Below the pieces are notes generated by a model, which searched no databases, had not been told where the DNA came from, and was given only the letters and a program-made list of their open reading frames with translations. From Azolla caroliniana (lineage: Eukaryota; Polypodiophyta), in the NCBI GenBank assembly GCA_043228905.1, contig JBHGNT010000014.1, forward strand, positions 5,394,001-5,458,000: a DNA stretch of 64,000 nt, written 5' to 3'. Below are positions 42,851 through 53,699 of the stretch, in pieces. Position numbers and translations under genes: made by a program. Positions within the stretch are counted from its first letter, which is position 1. The number at the start of each line of letters is the position of its first letter.

Positions 42851-42855
42851 AATAC

Positions 42856-43249
42856 GATGTGCGGAAGCGTGCGTAAAAGACACAGAGTATACAGTTGATG
42901 TTCGGAAACACAACGGTTCGGTAAATGCAGAAAACACATAGAATGAGAGGGAGAGAGAGAGAGAGAGCAGACACAAAAACTTAATTCGAACAATACAATG
43001 CGTTGTGTACATAGGATGTGCTTAGAGAGCACTTTTATACAAGTTCATACGGACTGACAGAAGTACTGACTCATATTTCAATGCTCATCAATGAGCCCCT
43101 ACAATAAATCCCAAAGTATATTTCTCCGCGGAATATCTATCCAATGGCCTCCTGGTTTACGCACCGATATAACCTTTAGTTATGCACTCAGCCTACGCAG
43201 TGGTTTACACACCGGTTTATGCACCCAATGTTGAGCTTGTATCTCAACA
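42856..43249 (-). repeat. Cop-6 3' LTR, main part
   Basis: Ends ATCTCAACA on the plus strand, that is, starts TGTTGAGATACAAGCTCAAC on the minus strand. The purine tract CTTGAGGGGGAT lies directly outside. The 13 missing end bases are at 42385-42397. Confidence 0.9.
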
Positions 43250-43251
43250 AT

Positions 43252-46200
43252 CCCCCTCAAGCTCAACTTGAGGTTTCGCCTGCTCTTTCGATTCTTTGCT
43301 CCGGCTTCTCCTACCTCCACGCCTTCGTCGTGCTCCTCGACCCGTTCAATTTCGTGCACCTCAACCCTTTTGGTCGGCTTGTCTGCTCATGCGACCTTTC
43401 CCAGCTCCCTTGATGTCGTGGTGTTGGCGCCACTTTCATTGTTCTTTCTTCCGCTTGGCCTTTAGTTGATTCGGCATCTCCGAATTGAATTTTCGAACCG
43501 AATCAGTTGTGTTCAATTCGTCTCCGGTCTTCAAGCTGTTGACTACATCAGACCATGTCATGTTCTTGGTTTTCTTGCCCTTCTTGGCTTCGTCTCCCCC
43601 TCGTTCGGCTGACTTCGTCTCTTCCCTTCGATTGCTACCCCTGTTTCCGCCTTTGGCTTCTTCAACCGGCCCGAAATCGAATTCTTCATCCGACTTGGCT
43701 TCGCGGTCACTTCCGCTCCCTTCCTGTTCCCTTTCCTGGTCTTTTCTCCCCCTCAAGTTCAACACATTGAGGTGCCGCAAACCAAGCGCACCCGAGAATT
43801 GCCGCAACTTGTTGAGACCAAGGGGCTTGGTGAAGATGTCGGTAGTTTGTTGATCCGTCGGAACATATACTAGTTCGACTTCATCGGAGAGGACACGCTC
43901 GCGGACAAAATGATAGTGCACCTCGATGTGCTTAGTCCGGGTGTGGAAGACGGGGTTCTTCTCTAATTGGATACTATTGAGGTTCTCGCAATAGATTATG
44001 GTTGGCTCAGACACGTCCACATGTAGATCCCGTAAAAGCTTTTTTAGCCAAATGATTTCGCACATAAGGATAGCTAGCCCTCAATACTTGGCCTCCGTTC
44101 TCGACAGTGCCACTGTCGGTTGCTTTTTACTGCTCCATGCGATCGTCGGACTTCCCCATAAAAATGCATATCCAAATGTTGATCTATGATCGCCGACATT
44201 TCCGGCCCAATCGGCATCCATGTAGCTGACGAACTGTTCGGCAATACCGGTCCGATATAGTAGCGCCCTATCCTTAGTGCCGCAGACATAGCGCAATATC
44301 CTTTGCATGCACTGAAGGTGTTTGACCGTGGGTTGCGACATAAATTGATTGATCGGGTCGACCGGGTAACTAAGGTCGAACCCAATAGTGATAGTCAAGT
44401 AAATGAGGCTTCCGAAAATCTGTCGGAACCATGTCAGGTCACATGCCTTTCCTAAATCTCGGTGAAGCTTCACATTTCTGTACAGAGGTGTCGAGAAGGA
44501 TTTACAATCCTCCATCTCGAACTTGAAGAGCATATTCAGCACATAGTGGCGTTGGCTGATCAATATGCCTTTGAGGGCATGGCTCACTTTGATCCCAAGG
44601 AAGTAATGAAGGTCTCCAAGATCCTTCATTTCGAACGATGTCGCAAGTTGAGACTTTACATGACGGATTTCTCCAAGGCCGGCTCCGGTGATGATTAAAT
44701 CATCGACATAAAGTAGTATGCTTATCAGGTCAGTCTGACTTGGCTGAATGAACAATGAAGAGTCTAACTTTGATGGACCAAACCCCATCCTACGCAACCG
44801 CTACGTGATTTTCGTGTTCTAGGCACGCGGAGCTTGCTTAAGTTCGTATAATGACTTCTTCAATCGGCAAATTGCCGAGGTGTTCCATTCTGATAGAAAT
44901 CTGGGGGTTTGTATCATGTACACTTGCTCTTCAAGATCGTCTTGCAGGAATGCATTCTTTACATCCATTTGATGTAAGTGCCACCCCTTCGCCGCTGCTA
45001 CGGCCAGTAGTACACGGACAGTTGTCACCTTCGCGACCGACACAAGGGTCTCATCGTAGTCGATGCCGTGTTGTTGTGCATATCCCTTCGCCACTAACTA
45101 GACCTTGTAGCGGTTGACAGAGCTGTCAATGTTGTACTTGACCTTGTACACCCACTTGCATCCAATCGACTTTACACCCTTCAAGTGTCAACCAGGTCCC
45201 AGGTTTCATTTTCCGCTAATGCGTGCATCTCTTCCTCCATTGCGGCACACCAATTTGCGTCCTTCGTCACTTCTGCATAGCTCTCTGGGTCATGCACTTC
45301 CACCACTCACGTCATGTACGCATAATGATGTGCCATGTACTTGTTGTATCCAAACCGCACCACGGGGTTCTTCTAGCGGGTGGATCAACGTAGTTCTTGA
45401 TTCACAGATTTCACGTCCTTCTCGGCTGATTTCGACCTCTTCCTCAGAGGTTCCTCTTCGATTGGTTCGGAGTAAGATTCATTACCATATGACTCAGCAC
45501 GGCTGGTATCGTACTCCGACATCTTCTTCTTTCCCTTCTCCTTACACGTAAACCGTCTCCTCGATTCCTTGCGGGGGACTGCACGGTTGTGTCTTCACTA
45601 CTCGCTGGCTCTTCACTCAGCTGACCATCTCGGCTTAGCCCCTCATTCGTCCCACTTGGCCGAAATGAGATCAGACTCTCTCTCAGAGCTCCAATTTCAT
45701 CACTACGCGGAGGAATTTCGGCCTCACTGGCGTCATGCTTAGAATTCGGAATGGAGTGCATGGCGGTAGGTGGTGAAGGCAAGTACCACGAAGCCAACTC
45801 GTCGAACACGACATCTCGGCTCACTCAGGATTCTTTTGTTTGGGGGTTATAACATTTATACCCTTTTTGCTCATCCGAGTAGCTGACCAGGATACACTTT
45901 TCGGCTTTCGCGTCTAACTTCCTTGGTTTCTCCTTCGGCACGTGTAATTACACTATGCAGCTGAAAACCCTTAAGTGTGCCAAGTTCGGCTTGTTCCCGA
46001 AGTAGGACTCATGTGGCGACACTTCTCCATTTGTAGTAAACAACCTTCTTCACGGCTTCGACCCAATAAAATTTTGGCATATGCTTCTCTTCAAGCATTG
46101 TCATGACCGCTTCTTCGATCGTCCGATTCTTCCGCTCGGCCACGCTGTTCTACTACGGCGTGTATGTGCAAGAGAATTCACCCCGAATTCCTTCCTTTTG

Positions 46201-47320
46201 CAGATAACTCGAGAATTGGTCGAAGAAGTACTCCTTTCCTCCATCGGTCCTAAGAAATTTGATTTTACGGCCTATCTCCCGTTCGGCAAGGCACCTCACC
46301 TTTAAGAAATAGGAGAAGAATTTGCTTTTCTTCTCTATTGTGCATGCCCAAGTATGCCGAGTGAAATCGTCGATGAAAGTCATGAAATATCGGCTCCCAT
46401 CGAGATTCACGTTCTGTGCCAGTTCCCATACATCTGAATGGATTAAATTGAGCTTGTTTCGGCTCCGATTTCTTACATTTGGGAACGGAAGTTGGTGATG
46501 CTTCCCTAATTGACAAGCTTCATAGACTTGGCCCTTTCAGCCACTGAATTTCGGCAAGCCGAAAACAATGTTTTTCGTCTGCATCTCTCGAAGCCGTGAG
46601 AAGTTGACTTGGCCGACCCACTTGTGCCATAGGTCGATATCCGATTCGACCTTTTGCCCTTTCACAAACATAGTGGTGCCTACATCATTGGTCTCAAGGA
46701 TGAACGTCCTCCCTTCTCGATGCCCATGCGTGATTACCTTGCCTTCCTCTTCTATGAAGCACCCAAGATGAGTAAATCAAACTTGCATGCCTTGGTTGAC
46801 TATCTATCCGACCAACACCAAATTTTTGGTGATTGTAGGCACATGCAAGACATTTCTCATGATTCCCTTCTAGCCGACATGGCTAAGAGGGACATCTCCA
46901 ATGTGTTCAATGGGGTGAAGGGTGTCATCACTAGTTTCGACGACCCCTAGTTGCTCCGACTTTTCTAGATTTGAGAACCACTTCTGGTGATTCGTAATGT
47001 GGTTCGATGCTCCCGAATCCATATACCATACCTCATTCAACCTCAAGGTATTCATTGCCATCGAGTTGGCTTTGTGCTCCATGACAAAGGCGGGGCCTGT
47101 GCCGACTCGCCTTGAGCCTTCTGCGTAGTGTGATCTCTGACACCTATCTGCGTATCCTCGGCTCGATCCGGCCTTGTTCAAATCAGCTCGTTTCTTCCAA
47201 CACTCGCTCTCTGTGTGGCCCTTTTTGCGACAGTACCAGCAGTCCGGTGCAGCTTTCCCTTGCTGGCTCCTGGCGTTGCCTTGGCTCCCCCTATGTGCAG
47301 AGAATCTATACTGCAAACCC
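43252..47320 (-). pseudogene. Cop-6 pol with long C-terminal tail
   Basis: Minus-strand order: CCHC knuckle CWYCRKKGHTESEC (near 47225), protease WYMDSGASNHIT (near 47010), integrase (SRYFMTFIDDFTRHTW near 46380; LRTDGGKEYF), a badly decayed linker, reverse transcriptase ([19 protein letters not shown] near 44950; LLYVDDLIITG near 44700), RNase H (MDADWAGN near 44210; IIYCENLNS near 43980; DIFTKPLG). After RNase H about 200 further residues run to the purine tract: charged, repetitive (KGGNRGSNRREE) and containing TWSDVV. The reading ends in a segment like the QVELEG end of Cop-7. Multiple TAG stops, several at Trp positions. Confidence 0.9.
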
Positions 47321-47329
47321 TCGCCACAA

Positions 47330-48103
47330 GCGCCGGAGAATCGGGAGCATTTTCCACCTTTGAGTCGGAATCGGACAACAAGCACAATGTTCCATCTAAC
47401 TATCAAAGCAGTCATGACACTCCGGACGACCTAGAGGAAGATGGTTCAGAGCATGAACCGACACCAGAATCGGAAACAACATTACCAACACCACCGGCCC
47501 ACGAGATAAACCAAGGCTAACAATTGGAGAAAATGGCCGAGCGTGAACTAACACCACCACCGGACCGACAATCAGAGGAAACGGATGATCGGAATACTAA
47601 CACCACCCCTGGAACAACCTTTTGATGACGACAGAATGCCGTACCCATACCCAAAGTACCGGGACAACCCAAACGTAGAGCCACACATCTATGCCTTCCT
47701 ACAGACATGGGATGCGAACCACATCTCGCAACGACTGATAAAAGCAGAGGTAGGGCATTCAAATATTTTGGAGTTCGGAATGACATTGGAAGGGCCAGCA
47801 GCCAAGTGGCACAAAAAGCACCTTCCGGGTAGCTTCGCCATGTTTAAGGCCTTGCGGGATAAATTCTCGTGGCTCCTTCAACGAGAGGTGGAAGAAAGGG
47901 AACTCGTCGGCCAGTTCTATACGGTCTATCAGGAACCTAACGAGAGAGTGCCCCAATTCATTATCCGATTCCAAACACTGCACAATGAGCTGACAAGGGC
48001 ACCTCCAGAGGATGAGGTAAGATTAGTCTTTTTGGCCGCGCTTCGGGAGCCTCTCTGCACAATGTTATCCGTATTCAACTTCCGGACCAAAACCATTGAT
48101 CAA
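47330..48103 (+). pseudogene. Gyp-C gag, first part
   Basis: An acidic, proline-rich N-terminal region (PTPESETTLPTPP) with a stop at 47518 is followed by a retrotransposon capsid region: MPYPYPKYRDNPNVEPHIYAF, LEFGMTLEGPAAKWHKKHLPG, FSWLLQREVEERELV and VPQFIIRFQTLHNEL. Coding is cut at 48103 by Cop-7 and resumes after the ATCAA duplication at 52163. Confidence 0.85.
48099..48103. repeat. Target-site duplication of Cop-7 (ATCAA)
   Basis: ATCAA here and at 52158-52162 flank the TG...CA ends of Cop-7; removing the element and one copy restores the gag frame context (KTIDQ...VIDRV). Confidence 0.94.
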
Positions 48104-48442
48104 TGTTGAGCGGCAAGCTCAACCGAATCTAGATTGGCTGAATAAGCTTGAGCCGGATCGGCATCCGGAAGGATGAAGCCGGATCGGTGAGCAATTGAGC
48201 CAGTGAGCTGGGGAGCTGGTTAGCCGGATTCAGCAGTAACCGGAAGCTTAGTAACAACCTAGGCTACTGGGTAGTTAATGTCTCATAGTTAGTGTCAGAC
48301 GCTCGTGTGAGCATTGAAGTACACCGTACTTCTGTCAGTCCATATGGACTTGTATAAAAGTGTTCACTGAAGACATACGATGTACAGATTGAGTAATATT
48401 TTGAATTGAGTTTCTGTGTGCTCTCTCTCTCTCTCTCTCTCT
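48104..48442 (+). repeat. Cop-7 5' LTR, left part
   Basis: TGTTGAGCGGCAAGCTCAAC to a CT repeat. It matches 51736 onward. The remainder is at about 50391-50502 (ending CTTTTACA), after the LINE. Confidence 0.92.
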
Positions 48443-48485
48443 AGGGTCGTGAAGGTCATAAAGAAATTACAACATAGGAAGTCCA

Positions 48486-50197
48486 TGAACCACACAGGAT
48501 TGTGAGCAGAACACATTATATATGCGAGAGAGTGCTTAGCTCCCTTGCTAACTCTAATCTTCAATCGTGCCCTTGCGGAGGGTTTTCCACCACAGTGGAC
48601 TATGAATACAGTGGCCCCCATACATAAAGGGGGGGACCCCATGGACCCAAATACATATAGAACCATTATGATAGGCCATACCCTTGCTAAGTTATATGGT
48701 GCAGTAATGGAAGCAGAGCTTAGTGACTATATGGAGACCCTAAACTTTCGTGCACCTAGCCTTCTCCACTATTGATCATATCTTCACACTTATATGCCTA
48801 ATTGACCAAACTAAGGCTCGCAAGAAGAAATTATATTGTTGTTTTGTGAACTTCCGCAAAGCCTTTGACACAGTCCCTAGAGAGCGGTTGTTTGATAGAC
48901 TTAAAAGCTGGAGGATACCAGATGATATGGTATGGGCCATCTACGCACTATATGAACAAGTGTTCGGGTGTGTTCGATGCCTAGGTGGCCTATCTAATCG
49001 TTTCAATAGCACTATTGGTGTAAAACAAGGTTTCCCCCTATCACCGACGCTTTTTGGGATCTACATTGATGAGATCACAGATTTTATTGCTCGTGAGGGA
49101 GGCACCGGAGTGGTCCTCGAGGATACGCAGGTTCATATCTTGCTCTATGCGGATGACATAGTTTTGCTCTCTGAATCCGAACACGACCTACAAAGGCACC
49201 TTAATGCCTTAGATGACTTTTGTGTACAACGAGGATTGGTAGTGAATCTAGGGAAAACGAAAGTCCTTATCTTCCACACATTGGCCCAAGTTAGAGCTAA
49301 GTGTCACCTAACTATCTCCCATAGCCCATCTAAAATGTTGTACTATAAGAAACACTTCATGCACTTCTCTGAGTTAGGTTTTATCACGCGGCCAAAATAT
49401 TGTACTATAAAATGTTGTACTATAAGAAACACTTCATGCACTTCTCTGAGTTAGGTTTTATCACGCGGCCAAAATATTGTACTATAAAATGTTGTACTAT
49501 AAGAAACACTTCATGCACTTCTCTGAGTTAGGTTTTATCACGCAGCCAAAATATCTAGACGTATTCTTACCACATGCACTAAGGGTTGCCATTGGACAAC
49601 TTAGAATATCATCTCACCAACTTGAGATTGAGAATGGCCGTACTAGTGGAGTCCCTAGGGAGGAAAGGATATGTAGGTTATGTCACATAGAGATAGAGGA
49701 TGAGTACCACTTTACATGCAAGTGTCCAACCTATGCCGAGATAAGGGCAAAATACCAAGACATACTTGGTTTGTCTCCCACCCTCCCCAAACTATTAGAT
49801 ACTCTAGATATAAAGAAATTAGGCAAATACATTCTAGAGCTAAAATAACACAGAGAGAATAAGTTACAAAATGTTGACAATAATGTTGCTAATGATCACG
49901 AACATGTAACAAATGAAGTTTTTCAGGAACAGGGGGAGACAACGAATGTTGACACACTTGCACCACTTGGCCTTTCCATTGATGAGGCAGAAAACTAGAG
50001 AAGAACCAAACGTCCTCGGGTGCCAGGTTTCAAAGCAATTCGACGTGATGTGGAAGCAATATTGAAAATAAGGGAACGTGAACTACACCGCCTAGAAGCC
50101 ATGGCTAGGGCACTCTCTACATTGGAACCACGGGTCACACCCACATCAAGACCCTTTGACCCCCCACTTCTTTTCGAGAGGCTTGGGTGGAAATAAA
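48486..50197 (+). pseudogene. LINE reverse transcriptase and C-terminal zinc region
   Basis: Readable from about 48520: PPQWTMNTVAPIHKGGDP, then, after a deletion and frame change near 48755, FSTIDHIFTL, FVNFRKAFDTVPRERLFDRL, GVKQGFPLSPTLFGIYIDE and the catalytic YADDIVLL near 49145. The segment between is complete to VNLGKTKVLIF. A 77-bp triplication (49332-49562) then disrupts the frame. The C-terminal CLCHIE-type zinc region (ICRLCHIEIEDEYHFTCKC) is at about 49665-49725. Beyond TAA 49846, the same frame reads ~115 more residues with one TAG and a basic RRTKRPRVPGF. It is dead. Confidence 0.88.
49332..49562. repeat. 77-bp tandem triplication in the LINE
   Basis: AAAATGTTGTACTATAAGAA begins at 49332, 49409 and 49486, a 77-bp period. 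Each unit includes CACTTCATGCACTTCTCTGA. Because 77 is not a multiple of three, each copy changes the reading frame. Confidence 0.95.
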
Positions 50198-50502
50198 ATT
50201 AGACTTAGTGTATAGTCACTTTCGAGTATACTACGTATTGTACACTGCTAGAACTCTTTAAGTTTAAGTTCTATTTTTTACTTAATTTTATTTTAGTTAT
50301 GATGACTGGATAAATACTCTTTTGTTGTAAACCAATTGTCTCATGGGCCAAATTTGGCCTTAGAAGACGTTAATATATCTTTCTTTCTTTCTTTCTTTCT
50401 TTCTCTCTGTCTCTCTCGCATACTGTGTATATTCTAAGCTCTCCATTAAACCTGTGTTTTGGTGTTCGGTTTTCTATTGCTTATGCACACTATTCTTTTA
50501 CA

Positions 50503-50515
50503 TGGTATCAGAGCC
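50503..50515 (+). other. Cop-7 primer-binding site
   Basis: TGGTATCAGAGCC immediately after the LTR end CTTTTACA at 50502. Confidence 0.93.
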
Positions 50516-50517
50516 AA

Positions 50518-51739
50518 TATATGCAGAAGCCGATCATGGAGCACCTTCTTTGCGTGCATCGAATTTTGCGATATGTGGGCATCACGAAGGAACGGGGACT
50601 ATTATACCGGCATGGTATAACCGAAGAGCTAGTTGGCTACACCGATGCCGAGTGGGCCGGTGATGCATCGGATTGTCGATCCACCTCCGACTATATGTTT
50701 TCCCTTGGTAGCGCGGCTGTTGCGTGGAGCAGCAAAAAGCAGCCAATAGTGGCCCTTTCAAGCACTAAGGCTGAATACCGGGGCGCTACCGTTGCCACTT
50801 GTGAAGCCATTTGGCTTCGGCAACTGTTGCAAGACCTGCGGATCGAGGTGCCGACCCCGATCCTGATCTACTGTGACAACATAAGCAGCATGTAGCTCGC
50901 CAAGAACTCCGTATTCCATGCTCGCACAAAGCACATAGAAGTGCACTACCACTTCGTGCGTGAGCATGTTCTGAGCGGTGAAGTCGAACTCCGGTATGTT
51001 CATATGGATCGGCAAGTTGCTGACATCTTCACCAAACCGCCTGGATCGGACAAGTTGCAGTACTTCACCAAAATGCTTGGTGTTCAGCATCTAGACGTGT
51101 CACACTTGAGGGGGAGAACGGGCAAAGACCTTGGAACGGGCAAAGGAAAAGAGACTGTCGATTGTGCCGATAAGGGAAGAACCGACAAGGGGAGAGACAA
51201 GAAGAAGAAAGGAGTCGAGTTGACAAAGGAAGTTGACACATCCGAACAAGTTGGAACAAGCGGTAGCAGAGCCAAGAAGGGCAGAGTTGACTGGAAGAAG
51301 AAGGCCAAGACCCGGACATGGTCCAATGTGGTGAAGGGCATGGAACCGGAGAACAAATCGGGAGTGATCGATTCGGACAAGGTCTGGAATGAGTCGGAGA
51401 CAGCCGATTCGGTTCAACAGACGGATTTGGAAGAACCGGATCAATTCAAGGCCGAGAGGAAGAGAAGGCAGCGAAAGTCGACGCCAACACGAAGGAATTG
51501 GCGAATCGGCAAGCGCCGAAGTCACAATAGTGAGGGAGCTGAAGTGGGCATGTTGAGTAGACAAGCTGACCGAGGAGGTCAAGGCATGCAGAACCAGAGG
51601 GGTCGCGGCAAACGGGACCGGACCAGACGAGGAGCGCGAGCAAGGCGGAGTGACGCCAGAAGGAGCCGGGTGGAAGGACCAACTACCATGGGGACTGACA
51701 CTACGATCCGACCTCAAGTTGAGCTTGAGGGGGAGTGTT
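50518..51739 (+). pseudogene. Cop-7 RNase H with basic C-terminal tail
   Basis: The frame starts inside RNase H (MQKPIMEHLLCVHRILRYV) with TDAEWAGDASDCRSTSDY, WSSKKQPIVALSSTKAEY and LIYCDNISSM; TAG at 50893 follows, then the frame is open from 50941 to the stop in the LTR. After DIFTKPPG come about 220 residues: a Lys/Glu-rich segment (GKGKETVDCADKGR), TWSNVVKGME, and an Arg-rich end (RGRGKRDRTRRGARARR), finishing QVELEGEC at the purine tract. The tail is shared with Cop-6, so it is a feature of this family. Its function is unknown; nucleic-acid binding is plausible from its charge. Confidence 0.88.
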
Positions 51740-52157
51740 GAGCGGCAAGCTCAACTGGATCCGGATCGGCTGAATAAGCCTGAGCCGGATAGGCGTCTGG
51801 AAGGATGAAGCCGGATCGGTGAGCAATTGAGCTGGTGAGCTGGGGAGCCGGTTAGCCGGATTCAGCAGTAACCGAAAGCTTAGTAACAGCCTAGGCTACT
51901 CGGTAGTTAATGTCTCGTAGTTAGTGCAGACGCTCGTGTGAGCATTGAAGTACACCGTACTTCTGTTAGTTCGTATGGACTTGTATAAAAGTGTTCACTG
52001 AACACATACGATGTACAGATTGAGTAATATTTTGAATTGAGTTTTTGTGTGCTCTCTCTCTCTCTCTCTCCCGCGTACTGTGTATATTCTAAGCTCTCCA
52101 TTAAACCTGCGTTTCTGTGTTTAGTTTTCTATTGCTTCCACACGCTATTGTTTTACA
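51736..52157 (+). repeat. Cop-7 3' LTR
   Basis: 422 bp, TGTTGAGCGG to TTGTTTTACA, with the TATA box TTGTATAAAAGTG near 51981 and a CT run near 52055. Directly preceded by GAGGGGGAG. Confidence 0.94.
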
Positions 52158-52162
52158 ATCAA

Positions 52163-52660
52163 GTTATCGACCGGGTCATGGAAATGGATAGGGCCCAGAA
52201 TAGTAATTACATGGCGATGGGAGCCCTACAATGAGTGCTACCTCGAGAGGAAGAATTACGGTTTTGGGAAGCAGTCCAATGCACGACATGCGTCAACCCC
52301 GGGCATTCCACATTAGAAAGCACGATGCGAACTCAGTGCATGCTATGCCACTCCCGGTCATACACTATGGAACAGTGTGAGTATAATCCATTAAATGGAC
52401 AAGCGGCATCAGTCCGACATATTGAGCTCCGGGGCGAGCAACAACCAGAAGAGGAACGGTTTTGGAGAGAGGAATGATATCGATCGCAACGCAGTGAACA
52501 ATATAACGACAGAAGACGTGAGGACTACAACTGAGACCGCAACGATAGGTGAGGAGAAGACTACAATCGAGATTGTTACAGTCACGACTACTCCCCAGAT
52601 TATGACCGAAGGAGAGAGGGTGGAAGGTACCCAAACGATGGGCATACCCAGATCAGGGTA
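52163..52660 (+). pseudogene. Gyp-C gag, second part with altered zinc knuckle
   Basis: Continues the capsid (VIDRVMEMDRAQNSNYMAMG), then a stop, then two Cys clusters. The nucleocapsid knuckle at 52337-52378 reads CMLCHSRSYTMEQC, so the zinc-binding His is Tyr. A Tyr/Arg/Asp-rich low-complexity stretch follows (NDRRREDYN type) with several stops. It is degenerate. Confidence 0.78.
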
Positions 52661-53159
52661 GACGGTACCCTGAACGTTAGGGGTATCGGAAACACTGACG
52701 CAACAACCGAAGGGGAATTTTTTGCCAAGAGGAGCGTCAGGAACTGGCCCTAGCCGGATACAAATACGGCCGTTGGGCAACTAGAGCAAAGGAGGACATA
52801 AGAGACCAACCAGATGAATTCCGATATTAAGCCGCGAATCATACAAAAAGGAGAATCAAGTAATATCTAGAGGGTTTACTACTACTATTGATAGAAGGAA
52901 GGTCATTATAGTAGGCAGTGCCCGGTCAAGTCCAATGAGAAGCAGCCGACGGTAAACATGGTGACTGCCGAAGTTACCGATGTTCAACAAGTCACCACAA
53001 AGATCCAAAGGAAAAACTACCGAGTGGGAGGCCCAAGAGGCCATCAAGAAGTAAGCCACCGAATGGATACAAAAAGCAAACGAACGGAACGTGGGTGAAG
53101 TATAGGAACATATGAAGCCTCCAGAAGAACCAGTAGGGGCTACGGAAAACGACCCCACC
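52661..53159 (+). pseudogene. Gyp-C gag-protease linker region, decayed
   Basis: No long open frame. Fragments with basic and acidic low-complexity residues on the plus strand fit the variable region between nucleocapsid and protease. Nothing else is visible. Confidence 0.4.
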
Positions 53160-53603
53160 TGACACACGCTACAACAATGTCAGATCATGTTGCCTCTAGG
53201 CCGCTTGTTGCAGTTAGTTCCCCGATTTACGGAAGGACTTAAATCAGCATTCTCATCACAAAAACCGGAGCCAACACCAACAGTCTTCTCCAATCCGGAG
53301 GAGGGGCCGGCAATAGTAGACACCAACAGTCCGGCGATTACGATTATCATGAAAGGAAGGGAGATACCTAGAACAATTGTGGATGGAGGTTCCGGTGTGA
53401 ACGTGATCAACCAACGAACATGTGATACCGTGGGGATCAGAGAATGGGAACCATGCCCATTCTGGCGGAGAATGGCGGATACCAGTTCGGTTCGGCCAAT
53501 CGGACTCATTCGAGACTTAGAGATTACAATTAGAGACCATGCGTTCCAGATATCCGGAGTGGTCCTGCATCTCAACGCACAAGGGCTTACCCCCTGTTGT
53601 TAA
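53160..53603 (+). pseudogene. Gyp-C aspartic protease region
   Basis: An open frame 53187-53603 contains ITIIMKGREIPRTIVDGGSG with VNVINQRTCDTVGI after it: the active-site D-G-G-S form common in plant gypsy proteases. Downstream come RPIGLIRDLEITI and QISGVVLHL, matching the second half of the fold. It would cleave the polyprotein inside the particle. Confidence 0.85.
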
Positions 53604-53699
53604 GAAGGCCATGGATGCAACAATCCGAGAACTGCGGCATGCGCAAGAAGCACTAGAGCGAGAAATGGCCATGTCTCAACGGGTAAAAGCATCCAGCTA

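Larger units (their letters stand above)
42385..47320 (-). mobile_element. Cop-6: minus-strand copia, 5' end lost
   Basis: The 3' LTR (42385-42397 plus 42856-43249) is split by a solo gypsy LTR. Upstream on the minus strand lie a C-terminal tail, RNase H, reverse transcriptase, integrase, protease and the gag zinc knuckle, but coding stops at about 47320 where Gyp-C sequence begins. Most of gag and the 5' LTR are absent. It is of the same family as Cop-2 and Cop-7. Confidence 0.88.
48443..50390 (+). mobile_element. 5'-truncated LINE in the Cop-7 5' LTR
   Basis: A non-LTR retrotransposon inserted at a CT-rich stretch of the LTR. Its 5' end is truncated within the region before the reverse transcriptase core, as is usual for target-primed insertion. 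It ends not in poly(A) but in a TTTC microsatellite (about 50379-50403). No clear target duplication could be defined because both borders are in simple repeats. Confidence 0.88.
48104..52157 (+). mobile_element. Cop-7: internally deleted copia (RNase H only) in Gyp-C gag
   Basis: 4054 bp including a LINE. It has a 5' LTR (48104-48442 and about 50391-50502), primer site, RNase H with C-terminal tail (50518-51735), and 3' LTR (51736-52157). Gag, protease, integrase and nearly all reverse transcriptase are missing; the primer site joins directly to RNase H coding. It kept the signals needed to be copied by a helper. Confidence 0.94.

Noticed and set aside
53180-53575. Long minus-strand frames opposite Gyp-C, and similar mirror frames opposite Cop-1 and Cop-9 (for example 62494-63294 plus strand)
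   Set aside because: They are low-complexity shadows of real pol coding on the other strand.
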